From assembly GCF_014204975.1 (NCBI RefSeq), contig NZ_JACHMM010000001.1, positions 1,488,001 through 1,552,000 on the forward strand: a stretch of DNA of 64,000 bases, given 5' to 3'. The notes beneath the pieces were generated by a model. It was not told where the DNA came from. It was given only the letters and a program-made list of their open reading frames with translations, and did no database searches. Of the stretch, positions 15,631 to 22,885 are shown one piece after another. Each line of letters begins with the position of its first letter. The first letter of the stretch is position 1. The translations under genes and the position numbers were made by a program. Source of the stretch: Jiangella mangrovi. GTDB lineage: Bacteria; Actinomycetota; Actinomycetes; Jiangellales; Jiangellaceae.

Positions 15631-16960
15631 CGTCGTCACCTCCATCGTCGTCTCCCCCATCGCCGACGACCACCAGGTCGCCCTCCGCGAGCGTGCCGTC
15701 GACGGCGCTGACCTCGGCGTAGCCCTCGGCGGTGAGGCCGACCTCGACCTCGACCAGCTCGGCGACGCCCTCGCGCATCACCTCGACGCGCGACTCGCCG
15801 CCCGGCCCTGCCGTCAGCGCCGCCAACGGGACGGCGAGCACGTCGCCGTCGGTGCTCTCGATCGGCACGGTGATGCGCACGTTCGCGCCGCGCAGCGCCT
15901 CGGCCTGCTCCGGCGTCAGCTCGCCGGGCGTGACGGTGACGTTCCAGCCGGAAGCGCCCTCGCCCTCGGCCTCCGCGATCGCGGTGATGGTGCCCGGCAC
16001 CTCCTCGCCAGTGGGCACCTCGACGGTGACGGGCTGGTCGACGGCGAGCCGCTCGTGGTCGGCGTCGTCGACGTTCGCGGTCACCACGAGCGAGGCGCCG
16101 CTGACCGACATGACGGCGCCGTCGATCGCGCCGCCGCGGCGCACGTTCACCTCGTCGACGCGGCGCGGCAGGCTCGGCACGAACACGACCTCGGCGGCGG
16201 GGAGCGGCGTGCCGGCGGCGACCGCGGCCTCGTCACGGGCGGTCTCGGCCTCGTCGAGCCGCTCGCGGGCGTCGTCGAGCGCTTCCTCCAGCGCGTCCTC
16301 GTCGACGGGCGCACCCTCGGGCGCGGAGCCGGCCGAGTCGAGCGCGTCCTCGGCGTCCTCGACCGCGTCCTCGGCCTGGTCGACCTGGTCGTTCGCCGCG
16401 TCCAGCTCCTGCTCGGCCTGCGGGTCCGGCGCGGGCGGCTCGTAGCCGATGCGCTCGAACAGCTCCGCGACGGCGTTCCCGGTGGACCCGGTGTACTCGT
16501 CGTCGACCCGGCCGGGATCGAGCCCCAGCCGCTCCAGCGTCTGCTCCAGCTGCTCGACGTCGGGCCCGCTCATGCCCGGCCGCAGCGACCGGTACATCGG
16601 CAGCTCGCCGGCCAGCGCGATGAGCGGCCGGCCGACGATCTCGAGCAGCGCCGCGCCCTCGGCGATCTCCGCGCCCACCTCCGGCACCTGGCCGGTGACG
16701 ATCGGCGGCATCTCCAGCCCGCCGGTCTCCGGCGTGATGTCGACCGCACCCGCGGATGTCACGTCGCCGCGGGTCACGACCTCGCTGTTCAGTGTCCGCA
16801 GCTCAACCGGGACCGTGACCTCGGACGCCTCGGGGGCGGCCGTCCGCGCGACGGCGTCGGCGGGCGACGTGATGCGGGTGCCGGCGTAGATGCCGGCACC
16901 CAGGGCGATGACGGCAGAGCCGCCGACGGCGAGAAGGGTCCGGCTGCGCGACCGGCTCAC
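15614..16960 (-). CDS. MacA/HlyD-type adaptor protein with peptidoglycan-binding-like insert
   Basis: 448 residues, membrane-anchored by one N-terminal helix (about 8-27). Residues 125-175 (PGMSGPDVEQLEQTLERLGL) resemble a peptidoglycan-binding domain 1 fold inserted in the adaptor, common in Gram-positive MacA-like proteins. A strongly acidic coiled coil at about 183-245 forms the hairpin, followed by lipoyl/beta-barrel segments and an Asp-rich C-terminus ([10 protein letters not shown]). Start is GTG at 16960, overlapping the lipoprotein stop as GTGA. Acts outside the membrane with the MacB-like permease; substrate unknown. Confidence 0.88.
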   Translation of the reverse strand: MSRSRSRTLLAVGGSAVIALGAGIYAGTRITSPADAVARTAAPEASEVTVPVELRTLNSEVVTRGDVTSAGAVDITPETGGLEMPPIVTGQVPEVGAEIAEGAALLEIVGRPLIALAGELPMYRSLRPGMSGPDVEQLEQTLERLGLDPGRVDDEYTGSTGNAVAELFERIGYEPPAPDPQAEQELDAANDQVDQAEDAVEDAEDALDSAGSAPEGAPVDEDALEEALDDARERLDEAETARDEAAVAAGTPLPAAEVVFVPSLPRRVDEVNVRRGGAIDGAVMSVSGASLVVTANVDDADHERLAVDQPVTVEVPTGEEVPGTITAIAEAEGEGASGWNVTVTPGELTPEQAEALRGANVRITVPIESTDGDVLAVPLAALTAGPGGESRVEVMREGVAELVEVEVGLTAEGYAEVSAVDGTLAEGDLVVVGDGGDDDGGDDDAAGG

Positions 16961-18144
16961 CCGAGTCCACCGGCGTGGCCGGCCGGGCCCTCGGCCATCG
17001 TGTCGCGGTAGCGCTCCAACTCGGCCCGGTGCTGATCGACGAACTCCTCCTCGAAGCCCAGCGCGACCTCGCTCTGCGCGTCCTCGAAGTGCTCCTGCTC
17101 GCAGTCGTAGTCGGCGGTCGCGACGGCGACCTCCCACTGCTGCAGCTCCTCCAGGTCCTCCGGCGAGACGTCGCTCTCGACCCAGCCGCCGCCCTCGGTG
17201 GTCACCGAGACACCGGGGCCGCCCTCCGGGCCGCCCTGCTCGGTCTCCCAGCCGTAGAGCTCGCCCATCCGCTCCATGACGGCGTCCTCGGGCTCGTTCA
17301 GTCCCTCGAAGTCGCCGGAGCCGGCCTCGGCCATGCAGACGGCCCACTCCTCCGTCGCCGCGACGACGCGCGGGTCGCTCTCGATGCGCTCGCGCAGCGC
17401 CTCGAGGTCCTCGAACAGGGACTCGAACTCGCTCATGTCCGGGCCGACCATCATGCCGCCGCCGTCGCCGTAGACCTCGGCGCGAGCCTGGCCGTGGCAG
17501 CCCTGCTCCTCCATGGACGGCGCCTCGCCCGGCTGGGCCGGCTTGATGGAGACCGCGCCGCCGTCAGGGGACACGTCGGCCATGTCGCCCCAGAGCGTGC
17601 GGTTGTACTCCTCGAGCGCCGCCTCCGACAGGCCCTCGCGGATCTCCTGGTTCGGGTCCAGGTTCTGCTCGTCCTCGGGGGCCTCGCGGCGCATCAGCGT
17701 CGACATCCCGTAGCCGTACTCGCGGGCGAACTCGTCCGGCGGCAGCGAGTAGGCCTCGGCGAACGGGTCGTCCTCGGGCGCCCCGGCGAACGGGTCGACC
17801 GGGACGTACTCGAACCCGGCGTCCTGCATGCACTGCGCCACGAGCTCCTCGACCTGGCGCATCTTCTGCTGCTCCTCGTCGCTGAGGTCGCCCGCCGACA
17901 GCGCCATCGTCATGCGGGCGCCGCCGGCCCGGGCGAAGCCGGAGTTCGCGCCCATGTACTCCTCGAGCGGGCTCAGCTCCTCGTCGCCGCCTTCGCCGTC
18001 GCCGCCGCCCGAGCCGTCCGCCTGGTCGGCGCCGCCGCCGTCGTTCTCACCGCCGCTGCCGCCGTCCGCACCGCACCCGGAGAAGGCCAGGCCGGCCACG
18101 CACGCGAACGCCAGCAGCCGGGTCCGTGCTCGCCAATTCGTCAT
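16957..18144 (-). CDS. Secreted lipoprotein with four conserved cysteines
   Basis: 395 residues. A signal peptide with lipobox FSGC makes Cys24 the lipid anchor, followed by a low-complexity Gly/Asp linker to about residue 55. The mature domain carries Cys105 in CMQDAGF, Cys216 in GCHGQ, Cys270 in CMAEAG and Cys348 in DCEQ, suggesting two disulfides. First gene of the MacAB-like operon and divergent from the two-component system. The same order of cysteine motifs occurs in the sensor domain of the neighbouring histidine kinase (see findings). Substrate-binding or signalling accessory role is inferred. No clear ribosome site is seen before the ATG. Confidence 0.85.
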   Translation of the reverse strand: MTNWRARTRLLAFACVAGLAFSGCGADGGSGGENDGGGADQADGSGGGDGEGGDEELSPLEEYMGANSGFARAGGARMTMALSAGDLSDEEQQKMRQVEELVAQCMQDAGFEYVPVDPFAGAPEDDPFAEAYSLPPDEFAREYGYGMSTLMRREAPEDEQNLDPNQEIREGLSEAALEEYNRTLWGDMADVSPDGGAVSIKPAQPGEAPSMEEQGCHGQARAEVYGDGGGMMVGPDMSEFESLFEDLEALRERIESDPRVVAATEEWAVCMAEAGSGDFEGLNEPEDAVMERMGELYGWETEQGGPEGGPGVSVTTEGGGWVESDVSPEDLEELQQWEVAVATADYDCEQEHFEDAQSEVALGFEEEFVDQHRAELERYRDTMAEGPAGHAGGLG

Positions 18145-18165
18145 GCCAGCAGGGTGCGGAGGAGG

Positions 18166-18229
18166 CTGTGAAGAAGCTGTGAAGGAGCCGTCAGATCGGC
18201 GCTCTTCACAGGTTCCTGACAGGTTCCTG
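18166..18229. promoter_or_regulatory. Direct-repeat operators between the lipoprotein operon and the two-component genes
   Basis: CTGTGAAG at 18166-18173 and 18177-18184 (11-bp step), its inverse CTTCACAG at 18204-18211, and the 11-mer ACAGGTTCCTG at 18208-18218 and 18219-18229 (11-bp step). Tandem repeats one helical turn apart are typical of OmpR-family binding sites, placing the response regulator on both divergent promoters. A GACACT hexamer (18231-18236) may be the rightward -10. Confidence 0.7.
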
Positions 18230-18244
18230 CGACACTCGAATGTC

Positions 18245-18949
18245 ATGGGAGCCCGGATCCTCGTGGCCGAGGACGACGTCAAGCAGGCCGAGCTCGTCCG
18301 CCGCTACCTCGAGCGCGAGGGTCACTCCGTCGTCGTCACCCACGACGGGCGCACCGCGCTGGACGAGGCACGACGGCGACAGCCCGACCTGCTGGTGCTC
18401 GACGTCATGATGCCGCGCGTCGACGGCCTCGACGTGTGCCGCATCCTGCGCACGGAGTCCGACACGCCGATCATCATGCTGACCGCGCGGTCCACCGAGG
18501 ACGACCTGCTGCTCGGCCTCGACCTCGGTGCCGACGACTACCTCACCAAGCCGTACAGCCCGCGCGAGCTGGTGGCCCGGGTCCGCACCATCCTGCGGCG
18601 CGTCGAGCGGCACCGGGCGCCGCACTCGCGCCACCGCATCGGCGCGCTCACCGTCGACACCGACCGGCACCAGGTGTACGTCGACGGGCGCGAGATCGAC
18701 GTCACGCCCGCGGAGTTCAAGATCCTCGCCTGCCTGTGCGCCGAGCCCGGCCGGGTGTTCCCGCGGCAGAAGCTGCTCGAGGAGGCGTTCGGGTTCGACC
18801 ACTACGCCCTCGACCGTACCGTCGACGTGCACGTCATGAACCTGCGCCGCAAGATCGAGGCCGATCCCGGCGCGCCCGCCTACCTGCTGACCGTCTACGG
18901 CGTCGGCTACAAGATGGCTGATCATCCAGGAGTCCGCGATGCGTCGTAA
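18245..18949 (+). CDS. OmpR/PhoB-family response regulator
   Basis: 234 residues. Receiver domain at 1-115 with acidic pair Glu9/Asp10, phospho-acceptor Asp53 (VLDVMMP), Thr80 and Lys102 (TKPYSP). The C-terminal winged helix (about 130-225) has the OmpR signatures LTVDTDRHQV, EFKILACL and TVDVHVMNLRRKIE, ending LLTVYGVGYKM. Overlaps the kinase gene by 11 bases. Likely binds the tandem repeats just upstream to control itself and the divergent lipoprotein-MacAB operon, as in cell-envelope stress systems of the CseB type. Confidence 0.93.
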   Translation: MGARILVAEDDVKQAELVRRYLEREGHSVVVTHDGRTALDEARRRQPDLLVLDVMMPRVDGLDVCRILRTESDTPIIMLTARSTEDDLLLGLDLGADDYLTKPYSPRELVARVRTILRRVERHRAPHSRHRIGALTVDTDRHQVYVDGREIDVTPAEFKILACLCAEPGRVFPRQKLLEEAFGFDHYALDRTVDVHVMNLRRKIEADPGAPAYLLTVYGVGYKMADHPGVRDAS

Positions 18950-20960
18950 CCTCTTCGTCCGGCTGATCGGGCTGTCGCTCGGCGTCGCCGTCATGTCGAT
19001 CGCGGCCACCGCCTGGATCACCACGCAGAGCACCAGTGAGCGGCTGCGCGGCACGTTCGAGCGCACCCTCGAGGGCGACTCGTTCGTGTACCAGCGGCTG
19101 ATCGCCTACGGGCAGGAGCACGACTCGTGGGACGGCGTCGGCGCGGTCGTCGACGAGCTCGCAACCGCCGTCGGCAACCGGGTCGCCCTCACCGAGCCCG
19201 ACGGCGAGGTCATCGCCGACTCCGCGGCCTCCGACGGCGCGGCGCCGCCGCTCCCGTCCACGCCGACCGCCGAGGTCGACCCGATGGCGCCGGTCGCGGT
19301 CATGGCCGGTGGCGCGGTGGCCCCGCTGGCGGCGGCGACGCGGATCGACGGCGGCGGCGTGATCGCGGGGGACGTGAAGGTGGGCTCGGGGTCGGGGGGT
19401 TCGGGGACGGCGAGCCCTTCGGTGCCGCCGGATGGCGTCACCGCGACGCCGTTCGAGGACATCACCGTCCACGACGCCCCCATGAGCTGGACGCTGGTCG
19501 GCGCGGGCGCCATGCCCCCCGACGCCGCGTCGTCCTGGCGGCTCACCGACGAGGAGGGGGCGGCCCGGCAGCAACTGGCGGCCGCGGCGAACACCTGCCT
19601 GCAGGACGTCGGCGACGGCGCGATCATCGTCTCGTTCGACGGGGCCATCCTGCGGGTGACGTCCGAGCCGGCCGCCGGCGTCACCTCGGCGCCCGCGAAC
19701 ACCACCTCGATGGTCGCCCTCGACGCCGCCAGCCATGGCTGCATCCCCGCCGAGCTCTCGGCGCCGAGCGCGGCCAGCCAGGACCTGAACGAGAACGAGG
19801 TGCGCCTCGCCGAGTTGTGCCTGGCCGAGGCCGGCGTCGCGACCAAGCCGATGCTCCAGCCCAACGGACTCGTCACCCTCACCACCGAGCGCGACGACGC
19901 CGCCGCCACCGAGTCGCTGCGCCTGTGTTCCACCCAGGCGAGCCAGCAGGCGATGGAGCCGTACCTGGCCGACGCGGCTCTGCTGTACATCGGCTCGACC
20001 GACCGGTTCGACGCCTTCTCCGGCGACGGGTGGGTGCGGACGGTGCTCGCCGGCCTGGGCGTGCTGGTGGCCGCGACCGGGGTCACCGTCCTCGCCGGTC
20101 GGCGCCTCACGCACCCGATCCGCACCCTCACCGAGGCGGCCCAGCGCATGGCGTCGGGCGGGCGGGGCGCCCGGGTCCGCGTCGCCGGCCACGACGAGGT
20201 GGCCCGGCTGGGCGACGCCTTCAACGCCATGGCCTCGTCGATCGAGGAGAACGAACGCCAGCGCAAGGCGATGGTCAGCGACATCGCCCACGAGCTGCGG
20301 ACGCCCCTGGCCAACGTCCGCGGCTACCTCGAGGCGGCCGAGGACGGCGTCGTCCCGCTCGACCCGCAGCTGGTGTCGTCGCTGCTCGAGGAGTCGGCGC
20401 TGCTGCAGCGGCTCATCGACGACCTGCAGGACCTCGCCCTGGCCGACGCGGGCATGCTGCGGGTGCATCGCGAGGAGACCGACGTGGCCGAACTCGCCCG
20501 CCAGGTCGTCGCCGCCCACCAGCCGTCGGCGTCGTCGTCGGGGACGGAGCTGGTGGTCGCCGTCTCCGCTTCCGCCGAGATCGTGGCCGAGGTCGATCCG
20601 GTGCGGCTGCGGCAGGCGCTGGGCAACCTGGTGGCGAACGCGGTGCAGTACTCCGGCGACGGCGCGACCGTGCTGGTGCGGGTGTCGCGGGACTCGTCGT
20701 CCGACGAGGTGGTGCTGGCGGTCCGCGACGACGGTCCCGGCATCGCGCCGGAACACCTCGAGCACCTCTTCGACCGCTTCTACCGCACGGACACCTCCCG
20801 CACCCGCGCGACGGGCGGCAGCGGTCTCGGGCTGGCGATCACCAGGCACCTCGTCGAGGCCCACGAGGGGACGGTGACGGTGTCGAGCATGGTCGGCGCC
20901 GGGTCGACCTTCACCATCCGCCTCCCGATGCGGGTGGCGCTGCCGGCCTCACTGAGTTGA
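18939..20960 (+). CDS. Sensor histidine kinase with large cysteine-containing extracellular domain
   Basis: 673 residues. Transmembrane helices at about 8-28 and 366-386 bracket an unusually large extracellular domain of about 335 residues. HAMP follows (390-440), HisKA with His451 in SDIAHELRTPLANV, and HATPase_c with NLVANAVQYS, DDGPGIAPEHLEHLFDRFYR and GSGLGLAI. The sensor has four cysteines: Cys220 (CLQDVG), Cys268 (GCIP), Cys294 (CLAEAG) and Cys330. The order and motifs mirror those of the divergent lipoprotein. Linker regions are low-complexity Gly/Ser/Pro. Pairs with the response regulator overlapping its start. Confidence 0.92.
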   Translation: MRRNLFVRLIGLSLGVAVMSIAATAWITTQSTSERLRGTFERTLEGDSFVYQRLIAYGQEHDSWDGVGAVVDELATAVGNRVALTEPDGEVIADSAASDGAAPPLPSTPTAEVDPMAPVAVMAGGAVAPLAAATRIDGGGVIAGDVKVGSGSGGSGTASPSVPPDGVTATPFEDITVHDAPMSWTLVGAGAMPPDAASSWRLTDEEGAARQQLAAAANTCLQDVGDGAIIVSFDGAILRVTSEPAAGVTSAPANTTSMVALDAASHGCIPAELSAPSAASQDLNENEVRLAELCLAEAGVATKPMLQPNGLVTLTTERDDAAATESLRLCSTQASQQAMEPYLADAALLYIGSTDRFDAFSGDGWVRTVLAGLGVLVAATGVTVLAGRRLTHPIRTLTEAAQRMASGGRGARVRVAGHDEVARLGDAFNAMASSIEENERQRKAMVSDIAHELRTPLANVRGYLEAAEDGVVPLDPQLVSSLLEESALLQRLIDDLQDLALADAGMLRVHREETDVAELARQVVAAHQPSASSSGTELVVAVSASAEIVAEVDPVRLRQALGNLVANAVQYSGDGATVLVRVSRDSSSDEVVLAVRDDGPGIAPEHLEHLFDRFYRTDTSRTRATGGSGLGLAITRHLVEAHEGTVTVSSMVGAGSTFTIRLPMRVALPASLS

Positions 20961-20964
20961 TCAT

Positions 20965-21007
20965 GGAGAAGATCGGCTTCCCGGCCCCCGGGAACCCGAC
21001 TTTCTCC
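20965..21007. repeat. Large imperfect hairpin after the kinase gene
   Basis: Arms 20965-20984 and 20988-21007 match at 17 of 20 positions around a 3-base loop, starting four bases after the kinase stop. There is no T-run, so it may be an actinobacterial I-shaped terminator or a dispersed hairpin element. It shares TTGATCATG with the element at 59349-59402. Confidence 0.55.
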
Positions 21008-21110
21008 ACTGTCGACGGCGGGCGCTGCGGCCCGGCCGGGGCGGCGGATGTGTGCAGCACCCGCGGGAACCGGTATGCTCGGCGACGTGCCGCCTCTACG
21101 GGCGGCATCT

Positions 21111-21184
21111 GCGGATGTAGTTCAATGGTAGAACTCCAGCTTCCCAAGCTGATAACGCGGGTTCGATTCCCGTCATCCGCTCCA
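21111..21184 (+). tRNA. tRNA-Gly (anticodon CCC), CCA encoded
   Basis: Cloverleaf reads cleanly: acceptor GCGGATG pairs with CATCCGC, D-stem GTTC/GAAC, anticodon loop TTCCCAA giving anticodon CCC, T-arm GCGGG-TTCGATT-CCCGT, discriminator T and encoded CCA at 21182-21184. The outermost anticodon-stem pair is a C-A mismatch. A TATGCT hexamer at 21074-21079 may be its -10. Reads GGG codons. Confidence 0.95.
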
Positions 21185-21193
21185 TAGCGCATC

Positions 21194-21226
21194 GGCCCAG
21201 GTCACAGACCTGGGCCTTTCTCGTTT
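21194..21226 (+). terminator. Intrinsic terminator after tRNA-Gly
   Basis: Perfect 10-bp stem GGCCCAGGTC / GACCTGGGCC with a 3-base loop, followed by TTTCTCGTTT. It begins nine bases after the CCA end. Confidence 0.9.
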
Positions 21227-21227
21227 A

Positions 21228-21515
21228 TCACACGTCGACGAACAGGGTCACCGTCACCACGTCGCCGACGGCCAGGTCCTCTCCCAGCCGCACGACGTCC
21301 TTGAGGGGGACGATGTAGCGGCCGTCCTTCGGGAACAGCGACGTCTTCCAGTCGGTGGCGCCGATGCGGGCCTGGACGGGGATCATCCCCCAGCCGTAGG
21401 TCACCATCGCGGCCGCCTCCTTCAGCTCCTCACTCTCGTCGTCGGGGACGGTGACGAAGTGATAGGGCGACGGGCCGCGCCAGTGCCAGATCTCGCCGCT
21501 GAACTCGAGCTCCAC
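21228..21515 (-). CDS. DUF1905 domain protein
   Basis: 95 residues, a single DUF1905 domain: MELEFSGEIWHWRGPSPYHF at the start, then GWGMIPVQARIG, then TSLFPKDGRYIVPLKDVVR and a C-terminal VGDVVTVTLFVDV. In larger relatives this domain is fused to a YdeI/OmpD-associated domain; here it stands alone. The GTG start at 21515 is seven bases after a TAGGCT hexamer, suggesting a leaderless message. Function unknown. Confidence 0.88.
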   Translation of the reverse strand: MELEFSGEIWHWRGPSPYHFVTVPDDESEELKEAAAMVTYGWGMIPVQARIGATDWKTSLFPKDGRYIVPLKDVVRLGEDLAVGDVVTVTLFVDV

Positions 21516-21540
21516 CCGCGACAGCCTAGGCGGGGCGGCG

Positions 21541-22281
21541 TCAGAGCGGGCGGCCGCGCACGTGCGACACGACGAGCTGCGGAACGTGACCGTCCGGGCC
21601 GCCGCGTCCGGGGAAGTCGAACACGCCGAGCATCAGCTGCATCGGGTAGTCCGGCGCCTGGTAGACCGTCCGCACCGGGTCGCCGTCGACGCTGAAGGAG
21701 ACGACGCCGGGGCGCCACTCGACGCCGTAGGTGTGGAACTCGGCGAGGTCGAGGTCGAGCCAGGGCGCGGTGAACTCCTCGCGCAGCACCGGGTCGCGGA
21801 ACGCGTGGATGCCCATGCCGACGTCGTGCGGGGCGGAGCCGAAGACCTCCATGACGCAGATCTCGCCGGAGCGCTCGGGCCGGTCCTCGATGCCGGACAT
21901 CCAGAACGCGACCATCGACCGCTCGGACACGACACCGCGCAATCGGGCTTCGAACCGCCCATAGGTCGGCGTGTAGCCCCAGAACGGCGGCTGCTCCTCG
22001 CGCACCGTCAGGCCGGGCACGAACGGCTGCTGCCCGACGGTGCCGCCGGCCGGTCCGGAGAAGGCGCCGGTCTGCAGGCACGACACCCGCAGCAGCTCGT
22101 CGTGCCGGTCGGCGCACCAGAGCCCCTGGGCCGGCGGGATCGACAGCCGCAGCTCACCGTCCTCGACGGCGTAGGTGGCGGCCGACTCCGCGCGCGAGCT
22201 CCAGTGCGACAGGTAGTAGGGGAACCAGACGCTCGTGTCGAGGTCGTCGCCGGTGAACCGCTCCTCCAGATGCACGGCCAT
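21541..22281 (-). CDS. GH16-like concanavalin A-fold protein, probably catalytically altered
   Basis: 246 residues. Resembles glycoside hydrolase family 16: GYFKARFR-type segment (YGRFEARLRG near 108-116), VAFWMSG, then the active-site region GEICVMEVFG, then WRPGVVSFSVDG and the C-terminal strands. The family consensus is E-x-D-x-x-E; here Glu140 and Glu145 are present but the middle Asp is Cys142. No signal peptide is visible, so it is probably cytoplasmic. It may be a non-canonical hydrolase or a sugar-binding relative. A TACGAT hexamer eight bases upstream could be the -10. Confidence 0.75.
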   Translation of the reverse strand: MAVHLEERFTGDDLDTSVWFPYYLSHWSSRAESAATYAVEDGELRLSIPPAQGLWCADRHDELLRVSCLQTGAFSGPAGGTVGQQPFVPGLTVREEQPPFWGYTPTYGRFEARLRGVVSERSMVAFWMSGIEDRPERSGEICVMEVFGSAPHDVGMGIHAFRDPVLREEFTAPWLDLDLAEFHTYGVEWRPGVVSFSVDGDPVRTVYQAPDYPMQLMLGVFDFPGRGGPDGHVPQLVVSHVRGRPL

Positions 22282-22329
22282 GCCGCCGCATCGTAGACCC
22301 GCCCCGGCCTGACGACAGGGGCCGAACGG

Positions 22330-22863
22330 TCACTCCTCCCAGACGGTCACCAGCGGCAGTCCGCGGGTCGTCCGCGCGGCGTCGACCAGCTCCTGGACCA
22401 GGTCGGTCTTCGCGCGCGTGTACTCGTCGGAATCGGTGATCGTCCCCGCAAGGTCGCGCTTGAGCGCCCCGTACGCGGCCGCCGCCTCGGGGTGGGCGCG
22501 CAGGTGGTCGCGGAGCAGCCGCTCGTTGCGGGTGTCCCACGAGTCGGCGGTGACGACGTGGAGATGGTGCGTGCGCCGCCCGCCGGCGTCGTCGCGCGGG
22601 TAGAACAGCCGCTCGCGCATGGCGGTCTCGACCGGGTGGTACCCGAGCGAGGCGAGCACGTCCTCGCGATCGGCGACGGCGGACAGCGAGGGCACCGACG
22701 CCATGAGGTCGATGATCGGCTTCGCCGCGAGCCCGGGGACGGAGGTGCTGCCGATGTGCTCCACGTCGAGGAACACCCCCGGCAGTGCATCGCGCAGCTC
22801 GCGGGCCGCCGCGGCCGCCTGCCCCGGCCACGACGGGTCGTAGTCGCGCACCTCGATGGCCAT
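22330..22863 (-). CDS. GrpB/UPF0157 family nucleotidyltransferase-like protein
   Basis: 177 residues. N-terminal VRDYDPSWPGQAAA, then the family core HIGSTSVPGLAAKPIIDLM near residue 36, then FYPRDDAGGRRTHHLHVV and FRDHLRAHPE-like segment (LLRDHLRAHPEAAAAYGALK). GrpB domains have a nucleotidyltransferase-like fold and are sometimes fused to dephospho-CoA kinase; the activity is unknown. The ATG lies six bases after TAAGGT, and only 22 bases separate this start from the divergent SARP-type regulator. Confidence 0.9.
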   Translation of the reverse strand: MAIEVRDYDPSWPGQAAAAARELRDALPGVFLDVEHIGSTSVPGLAAKPIIDLMASVPSLSAVADREDVLASLGYHPVETAMRERLFYPRDDAGGRRTHHLHVVTADSWDTRNERLLRDHLRAHPEAAAAYGALKRDLAGTITDSDEYTRAKTDLVQELVDAARTTRGLPLVTVWEE

Positions 22864-22869
22864 GGCGTC

Positions 22870-22879
22870 ACCTTAGGGT
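22870..22879. promoter_or_regulatory. Overlapping divergent -10 elements (GrpB and SARP-type regulator)
   Basis: Minus strand TAAGGT (22875-22870) is six bases from the GrpB ATG at 22863. Plus strand TAGGGT (22874-22879) is six bases from the regulator ATG at 22886. The two hexamers overlap by two bases, so the polymerases would compete for the same site and each -35 lies in the opposite gene. Confidence 0.7.
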
Positions 22880-22885
22880 GGGCGC

